Below the pieces are notes generated by a model. It was given only the letters and a program-made list of their open reading frames with translations. It was not told where the DNA came from and ran no database searches. 64,000 nucleotides of DNA from the NCBI RefSeq assembly GCF_002198735.1, contig NZ_MWLO01000155.1:880-64879 (forward strand), written 5' to 3'. Positions 1 through 8,715 of the stretch are shown one piece after another; the first letter of the stretch is position 1; each line of letters begins with the position of its first letter. The translations under genes and the position numbers were made by a program. Source of the DNA: Ideonella sp. A 288 (GTDB lineage: Bacteria > Pseudomonadota > Gammaproteobacteria > Burkholderiales > Burkholderiaceae_C).

Positions 1-1960
1 TGGTCAGGGCCGAGAACTGGGTGGTGCCCAGCGCATTCAGGCTGCTGGTGCCCAGGCTGCCGATCTGCGCCGAGGTCAGCGCGGTGAGCTGCGTGGTCGT
101 CAGGTTGGACAGCTGCGTGGTGCCCAGCGCGGCGATCTGCGAGGTCATCAGCGCGGCCACCTGCACGGTGGTCAGCGCGGCCAGGTCGGTGGTCTCGATG
201 GCGGCCACCGCGGTGGTGGACAGTGAGCGCAGCTGGCCGGTGGACAGCGCGGCGATCTGGCTGGATTCGAAGGCGGCGATCTGCGTCGTGCCCAGCACGG
301 CCAGGTCGGCCGTCTGCAGGCCGCGCACCTGGCTGGTGGTCAGCGCGTAGAGGTCGGCGGTTTCGAGATTGGCCACCTGCGTGGTGGTCAGTGCGCCGAT
401 CTGGCCGGTGGTCAGCGCCGCGACCTGCGTGGTTGTCAGGGCGTTGAGGCTGCTGGTGCCGAGACCGCCGATCTGGCCGGTGCCCAGCGCGGCAACTTGC
501 GTGGTCGTGAGGTTGGAGACCTGCGTGGTGCCCAGCGCGCCGAGCTGAGAGGTGCCCAGCGCTCGTACCTGGGCGGTGCCCATCGCGGCGAGGTCGGTGG
601 TCTCGATGGCGGCGATGGCGGTGGTGCCCAGCGCGCGCACCTGGCCGGTGCCGAGCGCGGCGATCTGGCTCGACTCGAAGGCGGCGATCTGCGTCGTGCC
701 GAGCGCGGCCACGTCATTGGTCTGCAGGCTGCGCACCTGGCTGCTGGTCAGCGCATACAGGTCGGCGGTCTCGAGGTTGACGGTCTGCGTGGTCGACAGC
801 GCGGCGATCTGGCTGGTGGTGAGCGACGAGAACTGTGTCGTCGTCAGCGAGTTCAGCGCGGTGGTGCCCAGGCTGCCGATCTGCGCCGTGTCCAGCGCCG
901 TGATCTGCGTGGTGCCCAGGTTGGACAGTTGCGTGGTGCCCAGCGCCGCCACCTGCGAGGTGGTGAAGGCGCGCACCTGCGCAGTGCCCATGGCGGCGAG
1001 GTCGGTGGTTTCGAGGGCGGCGACGGCGGTGGTGCCCAGCGCGCGCACCTGGCCGGTGGTCAGCGCGGCCACCTGGCTCGATTCGAGGCTGGCCACCTGC
1101 GTGGTGCCCAGCGCGGCGATCTCGGAACTCTGCAGGCCGCGGATCTGGCTGGTGCCCAGCGCATAGAGGTCGGCGGTCTCCATCGCGGCGGCCTGGGACG
1201 TGCCCAGCGCAGCGATCTGGCCGGTGGTCAGCGACGCGAACTGCGTCGTGCCCAGTGCATTGAGGTTGGTCGTGCCGAGCGCGGCGATCTGCGCGGTGGT
1301 CAGTGCGGCCACCTGGGTGGTGCCGAGGTTGGCGACCTGGGTGGTGCCCAGCGCGCCGATCTGGCTGCTGGTGAGTGCGCGCACCTGGCGCGTGTCCAGC
1401 GCGGCCAGGTCACTGGTCTCCAGCGCGGCGACCTGCGTGGTGCCCAGGCTGGCCAGCTGGCCGGTGCCCAGCGCGGCGAACTGCGAGGTGGTCAGCGAGT
1501 CGAGGCTCGTCGTGCCCAGCGCGGACAGCTGCGCGGTGGCCAGTGCCCGCACCTGCGCGGTGGTCAGGTTGGACAGCTGCGTGGTGCCGAGCGCGCCGAC
1601 CTGCGTGCTCGTCAGTGCCAGCACCTGGGCCGTGGACAGGGCCGCCAGGTCGGTGGTCTCGACGGCGGCCAGGTCCGTGGTCTCCATCGCCCGCAACTGC
1701 GCACTCGTCAGCGCCGCCACCTGGCTGCTGCCCAGCGCGGCCACCTGCGTGGTGGTCAGGGCGGTGATGCCGGTGGTGCTGAGCGCGCGCACCTGCGACG
1801 AGCCCAGCATCGCCAGGTCGCTGGTCTCGAGCGCGGCCACCGAACTGGTGCCGAGCACGCGCAGACCCGCAGTGGAGATGTAGGGCATCTGCGCCGTGGT
1901 CAGGGCCACGATCTGAGCCGTCGAGAACGCCGCCCAGTCCTGCGTGGTCATGCCGGCGAT
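1..1960. repeat. Nested tandem repeat: 24-bp unit within a 408-bp super-repeat
   Basis: The basic unit is 24 bp (8 codons). On the plus strand the marker AGGTCGGTGGT or a close variant begins at 183, 591, 999, 1407 and 1815, spacings of exactly 408 bp (17 units, 136 codons). A second marker, AGGTCGGCGG, begins at 351, 759 and 1167, again exactly 408 bp apart. The array therefore grew by duplication of 17-unit blocks. The copies nearest the gene start are the most diverged. Confidence 0.9.
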
Positions 1961-2020
1961 CGAGGCCGAGGTGAGGCCTTCGATCTGCGTGGTCGTCAAG
2001 CCAAGAACGATGGAAGCCAT
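1..2020 (-). CDS. Giant octapeptide-repeat protein, N-terminal part (runs off the left edge)
   Basis: The minus frame is open from an ATG at 2020 to base 2, giving the first 673 residues of a longer protein. The start MASIVLGLTTTQIEGL is preceded by AAGGA about 10 bases upstream. After roughly 20 residues the whole chain is an 8-residue repeat of the form x-A-L-x-T-[TSA]-Q-[IVLF], with variants such as ETTDLAAL and ESSQIAAL. No signal peptide, cysteine or enzymatic motif is visible. Leu at position 3 and Ile/Val/Leu at position 8 give a regular hydrophobic stripe, so a solenoid is likely. LTTxQ also resembles a helix-capping box, so an alpha or a beta fold cannot be settled by eye. It lies divergent from flhB with a candidate sigma-28 promoter, suggesting a late flagellar or surface protein. 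The function is unknown. Confidence 0.85.
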   Translation of the reverse strand, partial: MASIVLGLTTTQIEGLTSASIAGMTTQDWAAFSTAQIVALTTAQMPYISTAGLRVLGTSSVAALETSDLAMLGSSQVRALSTTGITALTTTQVAALGSSQVAALTSAQLRAMETTDLAAVETTDLAALSTAQVLALTSTQVGALGTTQLSNLTTAQVRALATAQLSALGTTSLDSLTTSQFAALGTGQLASLGTTQVAALETSDLAALDTRQVRALTSSQIGALGTTQVANLGTTQVAALTTAQIAALGTTNLNALGTTQFASLTTGQIAALGTSQAAAMETADLYALGTSQIRGLQSSEIAALGTTQVASLESSQVAALTTGQVRALGTTAVAALETTDLAAMGTAQVRAFTTSQVAALGTTQLSNLGTTQITALDTAQIGSLGTTALNSLTTTQFSSLTTSQIAALSTTQTVNLETADLYALTSSQVRSLQTNDVAALGTTQIAAFESSQIAALGTGQVRALGTTAIAAIETTDLAAMGTAQVRALGTSQLGALGTTQVSNLTTTQVAALGTGQIGGLGTSSLNALTTTQVAALTTGQIGALTTTQVANLETADLYALTTSQVRGLQTADLAVLGTTQIAAFESSQIAALSTGQLRSLSTTAVAAIETTDLAALTTVQVAALMTSQIAALGTTQLSNLTTTQLTALTSAQIGSLGTSSLNALGTTQFSALT

Positions 2021-2364
2021 GGACGTGGTCCTTAAGTGCGTGCGTCTGTCGGGTCGGGATATCCGGTGGCGGTCGTCGGGCCCGGCCGGCGCCGACTGCG
2101 CGACGCCACGGGACAGGCCTTTCGATCAACCTTCGACGGGATATCGGGTCCGCACCCGGGAACTTGAATCGGCGCGGCGGGTTGGAGATGGCGCGTGCGT
2201 TTCGTCACAAGTGCGGGCGGGCGCGGGTCGATCCGTCGCCATGTCGCCAGGATGCCCGGGTCGGCAAGGTCACCTGGCACCGATGACCCGTCGTTTTCGC
2301 CGCCTTATCCGGACAACCGTTGCGCGGCCGACGGGCACCATCCTGGGGAGGGTTCCACCACACC
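2021..2364. other. Intergenic region between the repeat protein and flhB
   Basis: This 344-bp stretch separates two divergent genes. It holds the sigma-28-like site described separately and the two ribosome binding sites (AAGGA for the minus gene, GGGGAGGG for flhB). No convincing promoter for flhB was found by eye, and no RNA gene or other coding frame stands out. Confidence 0.6.
2141..2167 (-). promoter_or_regulatory. Candidate sigma-28 (FliA) promoter for the repeat-protein gene
   Basis: Read on the minus strand, the site is TCAAGTTC, 11 bases, then CCCGATAT. The FliA consensus is TAAAGTTT-N11-GCCGATAA, so 6/8 and 6/8 bases match at exact spacing and the CCGATA core is intact. The -10 box is about 120 bases upstream of the start at 2020. 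fliA itself lies 6 kb away. The match is partial and no transcript data are available. Confidence 0.5.
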
Positions 2365-3513
2365 ATGGCCGACGCACAAGACCGCAACCTACCCGCCTCG
2401 GAACGCAAGCTCCGCAAGGCCCGTGAAGACGGGCAGGTGGCGCGCTCGCGCGACCTGGCGCACCTGGGGGTCGTCGGCGGTGGCGGTGCGGTGCTGCTGG
2501 CGGCCATGCCCTGGCTGCTGGACGCGACGCAGGACATCCTTCGCGCCGGCCTGCGCTTCGACGCGCACGACCTGCAGGGCGCCGAGGGCATGTTGCAGCG
2601 CCTGGGCGACCTGGTGATGGCCTTCCTGGGCATCGTCGTGCCGATGGGTGCGGTGGTCACGCTTCTGGCCGTGGGCGCGGGCGTGCTGTCGGGCGGCTGG
2701 AACTTCACCTTCAAGCCGCTGGCACCGAAGTTCAGCCACCTCGACCCGCTGGCCGGGCTGGGCCGCATGGTCTCGCGCGACCACCTGGGCAACCTCGTCA
2801 AGTCCTGCGTGCTGGCGCTGGTGGTCGGTGCCATCGGCGCCACCTACCTGGCCTCGCACCTGCAGGACTTCCACGACGCGCTGACCATGTCGCTGCCGGT
2901 GGCCCTGGCCCACACCGGGCAGGCGCTGATCGGCGGCCTGGGCCTGATGGCGCTGGCCCTGGGCGTGTCCGCGATGATCGACGTGCCGCTGCAGCGCGCC
3001 ATGCACGCCCGCCGCCTGAAGATGAGCGTGCAGGAAGTCAAGCAGGAACAGAAGGATTCCGAGGGCAACGTCGAGGTCAAGGCCAAGCTGCGCGCCCGCA
3101 TGCGCGAGATGGCGCAGCGCCGCATGATGGCCGCGGTGCCCGGCGCCGACCTGGTGGTGATGAACCCCACCCACTACGCCGTGGCGCTGAAGTACGAGGA
3201 CGGCAAGATGGCCGCGCCGAAGGTGGTGGCCAAGGGTGCCGACCTGATCGCGCTGCGCATCCGCGACATCGCCCGCGAGGCCAAGGTGCCAGTGCTGCAG
3301 GCACCCGCGCTGGCCCGTGCGCTGTACGCCCACACCGAACTCGACCAGGAGGTGCCGGCCCGGCTGTTTGCCGCCGTGGCGCAGGTGCTGGCCTACGTGT
3401 ACCAGCTGCGCGCGGCGCTGGACGGCCGCGGCGCCTGGCCGAACGCGCTGCCCGAGCTCGACGTGCCGCCGGACATGGACCCGCACCTGAAGCATGAAGG
3501 GGCCGGCGCATGA
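2365..3513 (+). CDS. flhB: Flagellar export apparatus switch protein FlhB
   Basis: Inner-membrane component of the flagellar type III export gate that switches substrate from rod/hook to filament class. The 382-residue protein has the family length. It starts with a basic segment (SERKLRKAREDGQVARS), followed by four hydrophobic segments over about residues 35-215 and a basic cytoplasmic domain. The autocleavage motif NPTH is at about residue 267, followed by the typical YAVALKY segment. The ATG at 2365 was chosen over an upstream in-frame codon because it follows GGGGAGGG and matches the usual FlhB N-terminus. Its last codons overlap flhA by ATGA, so translation is probably coupled. It heads the flhB-flhA-flhF-flhG-fliA operon. 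Confidence 0.95.
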   Translation: MADAQDRNLPASERKLRKAREDGQVARSRDLAHLGVVGGGGAVLLAAMPWLLDATQDILRAGLRFDAHDLQGAEGMLQRLGDLVMAFLGIVVPMGAVVTLLAVGAGVLSGGWNFTFKPLAPKFSHLDPLAGLGRMVSRDHLGNLVKSCVLALVVGAIGATYLASHLQDFHDALTMSLPVALAHTGQALIGGLGLMALALGVSAMIDVPLQRAMHARRLKMSVQEVKQEQKDSEGNVEVKAKLRARMREMAQRRMMAAVPGADLVVMNPTHYAVALKYEDGKMAAPKVVAKGADLIALRIRDIAREAKVPVLQAPALARALYAHTELDQEVPARLFAAVAQVLAYVYQLRAALDGRGAWPNALPELDVPPDMDPHLKHEGAGA

Positions 3514-5606
3514 ACCCACGCCTGATCCTGGCGCAACTGCAGGCCATGGTGGGCCCGCGGGCCGGCGTGCTGCGCGCGCTGATGGCGCCGCTGTTCATCG
3601 TCATGGTGCTGGGCATGATGGTGCTGCCACTGCCGGCGCTGGCGCTGGACGTGCTGTTCACCTTCAACATCACGCTGGCGCTGATGGTCATGCTGGTGGC
3701 CGCGCACATGCTGCGGCCGCTGGACTTCGCCGCCTTCCCGACCGTGATCCTGGTCACCACGCTGCTGCGCCTGTCGCTCAACGTGGCCTCCACCCGCGTG
3801 GTGCTGCTAGAAGGCCACAACGGCACCGGCGCCGCGGGCAAGGTGATCGAGAGCTTCGGCCACTTCCTGATCGGCGGCAACTTCGCCGTCGGCCTGATCG
3901 TCTTCGCCATCCTGGTGGTCATCAACTTCATCGTCGTCACCAAGGGCGCCGAGCGCATCGCCGAGGTCGGCGCGCGCTTCACCCTGGATGCGATGCCCGG
4001 CAAGCAGATGGCCATCGACGCCGACCTCAACGCCGGCCTGATCGACGAGAAGGAGGCCAAGCGCCGCCGCCTCGAAGTGGGCGAGGAGGCCGAGTTCTTC
4101 GGCGCCATGGACGGTGCCAGCAAGTTCGTCCGCGGCGACGCGGTGGCCGGCATCCTGATCCTGTTCATCAACATCATCGGCGGCCTGATCATCGGCATGG
4201 TCGACCACAACCTGTCGGTGGCGGCGGCGGCCAAGTCGTACATCCTGCTGGCCGTCGGCGACGCGCTGGTGGCGCAGATCCCGGCGCTGCTGGTGTCGGT
4301 GGCCGCGGCGATGGTGGTGTCGCGCGTCGGCAAGGAATCCGACATCGGCAGCCAGATCCGCACGCAGGTCTTCGGCAGCCCCAAGGCGCTGGCCATCACC
4401 GCCGGCATCATCGGCGCGCTGGGCACCATCCCGGGCATGCCGCATGTCATCTTCCTGCTCATCGCCGGCGCGGTGGCCTGGCTGGCCTGGTGGCTGGGGC
4501 GGCGCGCCCAGCGCGCGGCGGAAAAGCCCATGCCCTCTGCCGAGGCGCAGCAACCGGCGGCCAATGCCGAGGCCAGCTGGGACGACCTGCAGCCGGTCGA
4601 CACGCTGGGCCTGGAGGTGGGCTACCGGCTCATCGCGCTGGTCGATGCCTCGCGCTCGGGCGACCTGCTCGGCCGCATCAAGGGCGTGCGCAAGAAGTTC
4701 GCGCAGGAGGTGGGCTTCCTGCCGCCGCCGGTGCACATCCGCGACAACCTCGAGCTGAAGCCCAGCGTCTACCGCGTGATGCTGCGCGGCGCGGTGGTGG
4801 GCGAGGGCGAGGCCTTCCCGGGCATGTTCCTGGCCATCAACCCCGGCGGCGCGACGGTGAAGCTGCCCGGCGCCGAGACCGTCGACCCGGCCTTCGGACT
4901 GCCCGCCACGTGGATCGAAGAGCGCCAGCGGGAGCTGGCCCAAATGAATGGATTTACGGTGGTTGATTGCTCGACCGTCGTGGCCACCCACCTTTCACAC
5001 TTGATGCAGGTGAATGCGGCCAGGTTGCTGGGCCGGGTGGAGACCCAGCAACTCGTCGAGCACGTCACCAAACTCGCCCCCAAGCTCATCGAAGACGTGA
5101 TCCCCAAAATGGTCGGCATCTCCACCATCCAGAAGGTCCTCCAGCTGCTGCTGGAAGAAGGGGTGCACATCCGCGACATGCGCTCGATCGTCGAGTGCGT
5201 CGCCGAGTTCGCCGCCACGGTGACCGACCCCGGCGAACTGGCCAAGCGCATCCGCATCCACCTGGCCCCGGTGATCGTGCAGCAGATCTACGGCCCGCAG
5301 CGCGAACTGGACGTCATTGCGCTCGAACCCGAACTCGAGCGCCTCGTCACCCAGGCCCTGACCTCGCCACACGGCGCGGCGCTGGACCCCGGTGTGGCCG
5401 ACACGCTCACCCGCGAGGCGGCCAACACCGCCCGCCGCCAGGAAGACCTGGGCCAGCCGGCCTGCCTGCTGGTGCCGGACCTGATCCGCGCGCCGATGGC
5501 CCGCCTGCTGCGCCGCGCCGCCCCGCGCCTGAAGGTGCTGGGCCACAGCGAGATCCCTGAGACCCACTCGATCCGCATCGGATCGATCATCGGAAGTACG
5601 ACATGA
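3510..5606 (+). CDS. flhA: Flagellar export gate protein FlhA
   Basis: Large export-gate subunit that forms a nonameric ring under the basal body and couples proton flow to protein export. The 698 residues are the family length. The N-terminal half carries about eight membrane segments and the conserved FHIPEP-family loop (TLLRLSLNVASTR, then DAMPGKQMAIDADL and GAMDGASKFVRGDA). The C-terminal half is the cytoplasmic substrate/chaperone-docking domain, including the HLSHLMQVNAARLLGR and LAPKLIEDVIPK segments. The start overlaps the end of flhB, and the stop overlaps the flhF start as ATGA. Nothing unusual was seen. Confidence 0.96.
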   Translation: MNPRLILAQLQAMVGPRAGVLRALMAPLFIVMVLGMMVLPLPALALDVLFTFNITLALMVMLVAAHMLRPLDFAAFPTVILVTTLLRLSLNVASTRVVLLEGHNGTGAAGKVIESFGHFLIGGNFAVGLIVFAILVVINFIVVTKGAERIAEVGARFTLDAMPGKQMAIDADLNAGLIDEKEAKRRRLEVGEEAEFFGAMDGASKFVRGDAVAGILILFINIIGGLIIGMVDHNLSVAAAAKSYILLAVGDALVAQIPALLVSVAAAMVVSRVGKESDIGSQIRTQVFGSPKALAITAGIIGALGTIPGMPHVIFLLIAGAVAWLAWWLGRRAQRAAEKPMPSAEAQQPAANAEASWDDLQPVDTLGLEVGYRLIALVDASRSGDLLGRIKGVRKKFAQEVGFLPPPVHIRDNLELKPSVYRVMLRGAVVGEGEAFPGMFLAINPGGATVKLPGAETVDPAFGLPATWIEERQRELAQMNGFTVVDCSTVVATHLSHLMQVNAARLLGRVETQQLVEHVTKLAPKLIEDVIPKMVGISTIQKVLQLLLEEGVHIRDMRSIVECVAEFAATVTDPGELAKRIRIHLAPVIVQQIYGPQRELDVIALEPELERLVTQALTSPHGAALDPGVADTLTREAANTARRQEDLGQPACLLVPDLIRAPMARLLRRAAPRLKVLGHSEIPETHSIRIGSIIGSTT

Positions 5607-7126
5607 ACGTCAAGCGATTCACCGCGAAAACCTCGCGTGAGGCCCTGGCCCTGGTGCGCAGCGCGCTCGGCGACGACGCCGTGGTGCTGTCCACTCGGCC
5701 CGGTGCCGATGGGGTCGAGGTGCTGGCCATGGCGCCCGACGGCATGCAGCAGCTCGAAGCGGCGGCGGCGCAGACCACGCTGGTGCGGGCCTCGACCAAG
5801 GCCGTGCCCACGCTGCGCGAGGAAGTGCCGGGCCTGCGCCAGGCCCACGCCCAGGCCCAGGCCGCCCAGCGCGCGCCGCAGCGGCCGACCGAGCAGGCCG
5901 TCGACGACGACGTGCAGACCCTGGGCATGAGCACGCTCACCTTCCAGGACTACGTGCGCGAGCGCATGCTCAAGCGCCGCCAGGTCGAGCTCGACCTGGC
6001 CGCCACCACGCGCGGCGATCGGCCCGCGGGGGCGGCGTCGCTGCCGGCCCGCCAGGCCGAGCCCGCGCCGGCGCGCATGGGCGCCACGCCGCGCCGCGAA
6101 CTGCCGGTGCTGCGCGAGGAGATCCGCCTGGCCGAGGCTGACACCAAGCGCAGCGCCGGTGTCGCCGCACAGCGCGACCACAGCGAGATGATCGGCGAAC
6201 TGCGGGCGATGAAGAGCCTGATCGAAGAGCGCTTCGGCATGCTGGCCTTCATGGAGAAGCTGCAGCGCAACCCGCGCCAGGCCGAACTGGCGCAGAAGCT
6301 GCTGGACACCGGCCTGTCGCCGGCGCTGATCCGCAAGATCGTGCAGGGCCTGCCGGCCGAAGTGAGCGACGAGATGGCCTGGGCCGCCTCGGTGCTGGAG
6401 CGCAACGTGCTCACCGACGAGCACGAGATCGCGCTCGAGGACTGCGGCGGCGTGTTCGCCCTGATCGGCTCCACCGGCGTGGGCAAGACCACCAGCACGG
6501 CCAAGATCGCCGCGGCCTTCGCGGCCCGCCACGGCGCCGCGCAGCTGGGCCTGATCACGCTGGACGCCTACCGCGTGGCCGCCCACGAGCAGCTGCGCAC
6601 CTACGGCCGCATCCTCGGCGTGCCGGTGCACACCGCGCACGATCGCGCCTCGCTGGAAGACCTGCTGGAGCTGCTGGCCGGCAAGAAGATGGTGCTCATC
6701 GACACCGCCGGCATGGCCCAGCGCGACACCCGCACCCGCGAGCTGCTCGAGATGCTCTCGCACCCCTCGATCCAGAAGCTGCTGGTCATCAATGCCGCGG
6801 CCCAAGGCGAGACGGTGGAAGACGTGATGGTGGCTTACGGCGCCGCCGCCTGCCGCGGCGTGATCGTCTCCAAGCTCGACGAGGCCGTGAAGCTCGGCCC
6901 CGCGCTCGATGCGCTCATCCGCCACAAGTGCAAGGTCATCGGCGTGGCCAATGGCCAGCGCGTGCCCGAGGACTGGCACCGCCTGTCGGCCCAGGCCCTG
7001 GTGCAGCGCGCCATGCGCGGCGGCGGCAGCTCCTCGTGGCGGCTCGACGCCGGCGAGGTGAACCTGTTGTTCGCCGGCCGCCACGCCGTGCAACCGTCGG
7101 CTGCCGCGTCGGTCGCTCGCGCCTGA
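5603..7126 (+). CDS. flhF: Flagellar placement SRP-type GTPase FlhF
   Basis: FlhF is a signal-recognition-particle family GTPase that sets the site of polar flagella. The 507-residue protein begins MNVKRFTAKTSREAL, typical of the B domain. A variable, Ala/Gln/Arg-rich linker follows to about residue 190, then the N and G domains. Visible G motifs are GSTGVGKTTSTAKIA (P-loop, about 289-303), DAYRVAAHEQL, VLIDTAGM and SKLDEAVKLG. All nucleotide-binding residues are present, so it should be active. It overlaps flhA by 4 bases and is followed 29 bases later by the flhG-like gene, its usual regulatory partner. Confidence 0.95.
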   Translation: MNVKRFTAKTSREALALVRSALGDDAVVLSTRPGADGVEVLAMAPDGMQQLEAAAAQTTLVRASTKAVPTLREEVPGLRQAHAQAQAAQRAPQRPTEQAVDDDVQTLGMSTLTFQDYVRERMLKRRQVELDLAATTRGDRPAGAASLPARQAEPAPARMGATPRRELPVLREEIRLAEADTKRSAGVAAQRDHSEMIGELRAMKSLIEERFGMLAFMEKLQRNPRQAELAQKLLDTGLSPALIRKIVQGLPAEVSDEMAWAASVLERNVLTDEHEIALEDCGGVFALIGSTGVGKTTSTAKIAAAFAARHGAAQLGLITLDAYRVAAHEQLRTYGRILGVPVHTAHDRASLEDLLELLAGKKMVLIDTAGMAQRDTRTRELLEMLSHPSIQKLLVINAAAQGETVEDVMVAYGAAACRGVIVSKLDEAVKLGPALDALIRHKCKVIGVANGQRVPEDWHRLSAQALVQRAMRGGGSSSWRLDAGEVNLLFAGRHAVQPSAAASVARA

Positions 7127-7155
7127 ACGCCCACCACCCCGCACCGCGAGACCCC

Positions 7156-7944
7156 ATGCGATCCTCCCCGTCCCACGCCGCCGCCCCGCGCGACCAGGCC
7201 CATGGCCTGCGCCGCATGTTCGCGGCGACCCGGCGGCGCTTCGTGCAGCTGGCGCACAACCCCTACGCGGCCTATGGCGGCGTGGGGATGGAGCGGCTGT
7301 GCGCCGCCTTCGCCGAGCGCCAGCTGCACACCCTGGTGGTCGACGCCGCCGACACCGCCTCGCCCGCGCACGAACTGGCCAGCATCGACCTGTCGGCCTG
7401 CATCGAGCCACTGTCGGCCAGCGTGTCCTTCATCGCCGCGCGCGGCCTGCCGATGCGCTGGCTCGACGCCCGCGGTTCGACCGCCGGCTTCCTGGCCGCG
7501 CTGGGCGAAGCCGTGCCGCGCGCCGACGTGGTGCTGGTGCACGCCAGCGCCTCCGATCTGGCGCGGATGTTCGCCGGCCGCACGCCCAGGCCGGTGCTGC
7601 TGGCCAGCGACCAGCCCGAAAGCCTGACCCATGCCTACGCCTCGATGAAGCTGCTGACGCAGCGCCTGGGCGTGATGGCCTTCGACCTGCTGCTCACCTC
7701 GGACGGCACCCGGCAGCGCATGGCGCGCATCGCCGAGCGCCTGACCGGCTGCGCCGACCGCTTCCTCGGGGCCGCGCTCGGCGAATGGGCCGTGGCCGAT
7801 CCGTCGCGCGGCGACGGCGAGCCGCCCGATCCCGGCATCTGTCGCCTGGCTGCCGCGCAGCTGACCGGCGACGAGCCCTGCACCCCCTTGCAGCGACCGC
7901 CCGGCCGAATCCGGCCCGGCCTGCACGCCGGTGAAGCGAATTGA
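7156..7944 (+). CDS. FlhG/MinD-like protein with degenerate P-loop
   Basis: Its position between flhF and fliA is that of flhG (fleN/ylxH), the MinD-type ATPase that limits flagellar number through FlhF. The 262-residue product aligns with a MinD fold: NPYAAYGGVGMERLCAAFA sits where SGKGGVGKTT...NLA is expected, followed by LHTLVVDAAD in place of the usual LDAD strand. The Walker A lysine and threonine are replaced (GGVGME), so ATP binding or hydrolysis is probably lost. The C-terminal part keeps the ASDQPESLTHAYASMKLL segment typical of the family. The ATG at 7156 follows a GAGACCCC context; no strong ribosome binding site is present. Shortness and divergence leave some doubt about the family. 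Confidence 0.75.
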   Translation: MRSSPSHAAAPRDQAHGLRRMFAATRRRFVQLAHNPYAAYGGVGMERLCAAFAERQLHTLVVDAADTASPAHELASIDLSACIEPLSASVSFIAARGLPMRWLDARGSTAGFLAALGEAVPRADVVLVHASASDLARMFAGRTPRPVLLASDQPESLTHAYASMKLLTQRLGVMAFDLLLTSDGTRQRMARIAERLTGCADRFLGAALGEWAVADPSRGDGEPPDPGICRLAAAQLTGDEPCTPLQRPPGRIRPGLHAGEAN

Positions 7945-7964
7945 CCTCTCTCCGGAGCCACCCC

Positions 7965-8678
7965 ATGTACACCGCCAAAGGCAGACTCGACGCCAACGCG
8001 ATGCTCAAGCAGTACAGCCCGCTGGTGCGCCGCCTGGCGCACCAGATGATCGCGAAGCTGCCGGCCAATGTCGAACTCGACGACCTGATCCAGGTCGGCA
8101 TGATCGGCCTGTCCGACGCGCTGAGCCGCTTCGACAAGGAGCAGGGCGTGCAGTTCGAGACCTTCGCCACCCAGCGCATCCGCGGCGCCATGCTCGACGA
8201 GCTGCGCGGCACCGACTGGATGAGCCGCGGCGACCGCCGACACCAGCGCTCGATCGAGGCCGCGGTGCACCGCCTCGAGCAGCGCCTGGGCCGGGCCCCG
8301 CACGAGAGCGAGATCGCCAAGGAGATGGGCCTCACGCTCGTCGCCTACCAGGAACTGCTGGGCAAGGTGCGCGGCACGCAGCTGGTCTACCTGGAAGACA
8401 TGACCGGCGACGACGGCGACGACGACTACCTCGACCGCCACGTGGTCGACGAGACCGCCAACCCGCTGGCCATGCTGAAGGACCTGCGCATGCGCGAGGC
8501 GCTGGTCGAGGCCATCAAGAACCTGCCCGAGCGCGAGCAGTACGTGATGAGCATGTACTACGAGCACGACCTGAACCTGAAGGAAATCGCCGCCGTGCTG
8601 AAGGTCACCGAGAGCCGGGTGTGCCAGCTGCACAGCCAGTCCATCGCCCGGCTGCGCAGCAAGCTGCGAGAGTGGTGA
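7965..8678 (+). CDS. fliA: RNA polymerase sigma-28 factor FliA
   Basis: Sigma factor for late flagellar genes, held inactive by FlgM until the hook is complete. The 237 residues have family length. Region 2 includes QYSPLVRRLAHQM and DDLIQVGMIGLSDALSRFD, region 3 includes the HESEIAKEMGL helix, and region 4 ends with LKEIAAVLKVTESRVCQLHS. The ATG at 7965 (MYTAKGRLDAN) follows TCCGGAG by 7 bases and was preferred to an in-frame codon at 7941 that overlaps the previous gene. Two candidate FliA promoters occur in this window, before flgM and before the repeat-protein gene. Confidence 0.95.
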   Translation: MYTAKGRLDANAMLKQYSPLVRRLAHQMIAKLPANVELDDLIQVGMIGLSDALSRFDKEQGVQFETFATQRIRGAMLDELRGTDWMSRGDRRHQRSIEAAVHRLEQRLGRAPHESEIAKEMGLTLVAYQELLGKVRGTQLVYLEDMTGDDGDDDYLDRHVVDETANPLAMLKDLRMREALVEAIKNLPEREQYVMSMYYEHDLNLKEIAAVLKVTESRVCQLHSQSIARLRSKLREW

Positions 8679-8715
8679 TCCCCGTGCGCTGAACCGCACC
8701 GGGCGACCGGGCGCG

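Noticed and set aside
1-1960. 24-bp repeats that could suggest a CRISPR array
   Set aside because: Units are contiguous without unique spacers, translate as one open frame and are in register with codons.
497-2035. Long plus-strand frame of 512 codons rich in Gly, Arg, Leu and Gln across the repeat region
   Set aside because: It is the antisense shadow of the octad repeats. The minus frame has a start with a ribosome binding site and a conserved octad; the plus frame has only a by-product repeat.
8679-8715. Hairpin between fliA and the PAS kinase gene
   Set aside because: GTGCG...CGCAC is only a 5-bp stem with no T-run.
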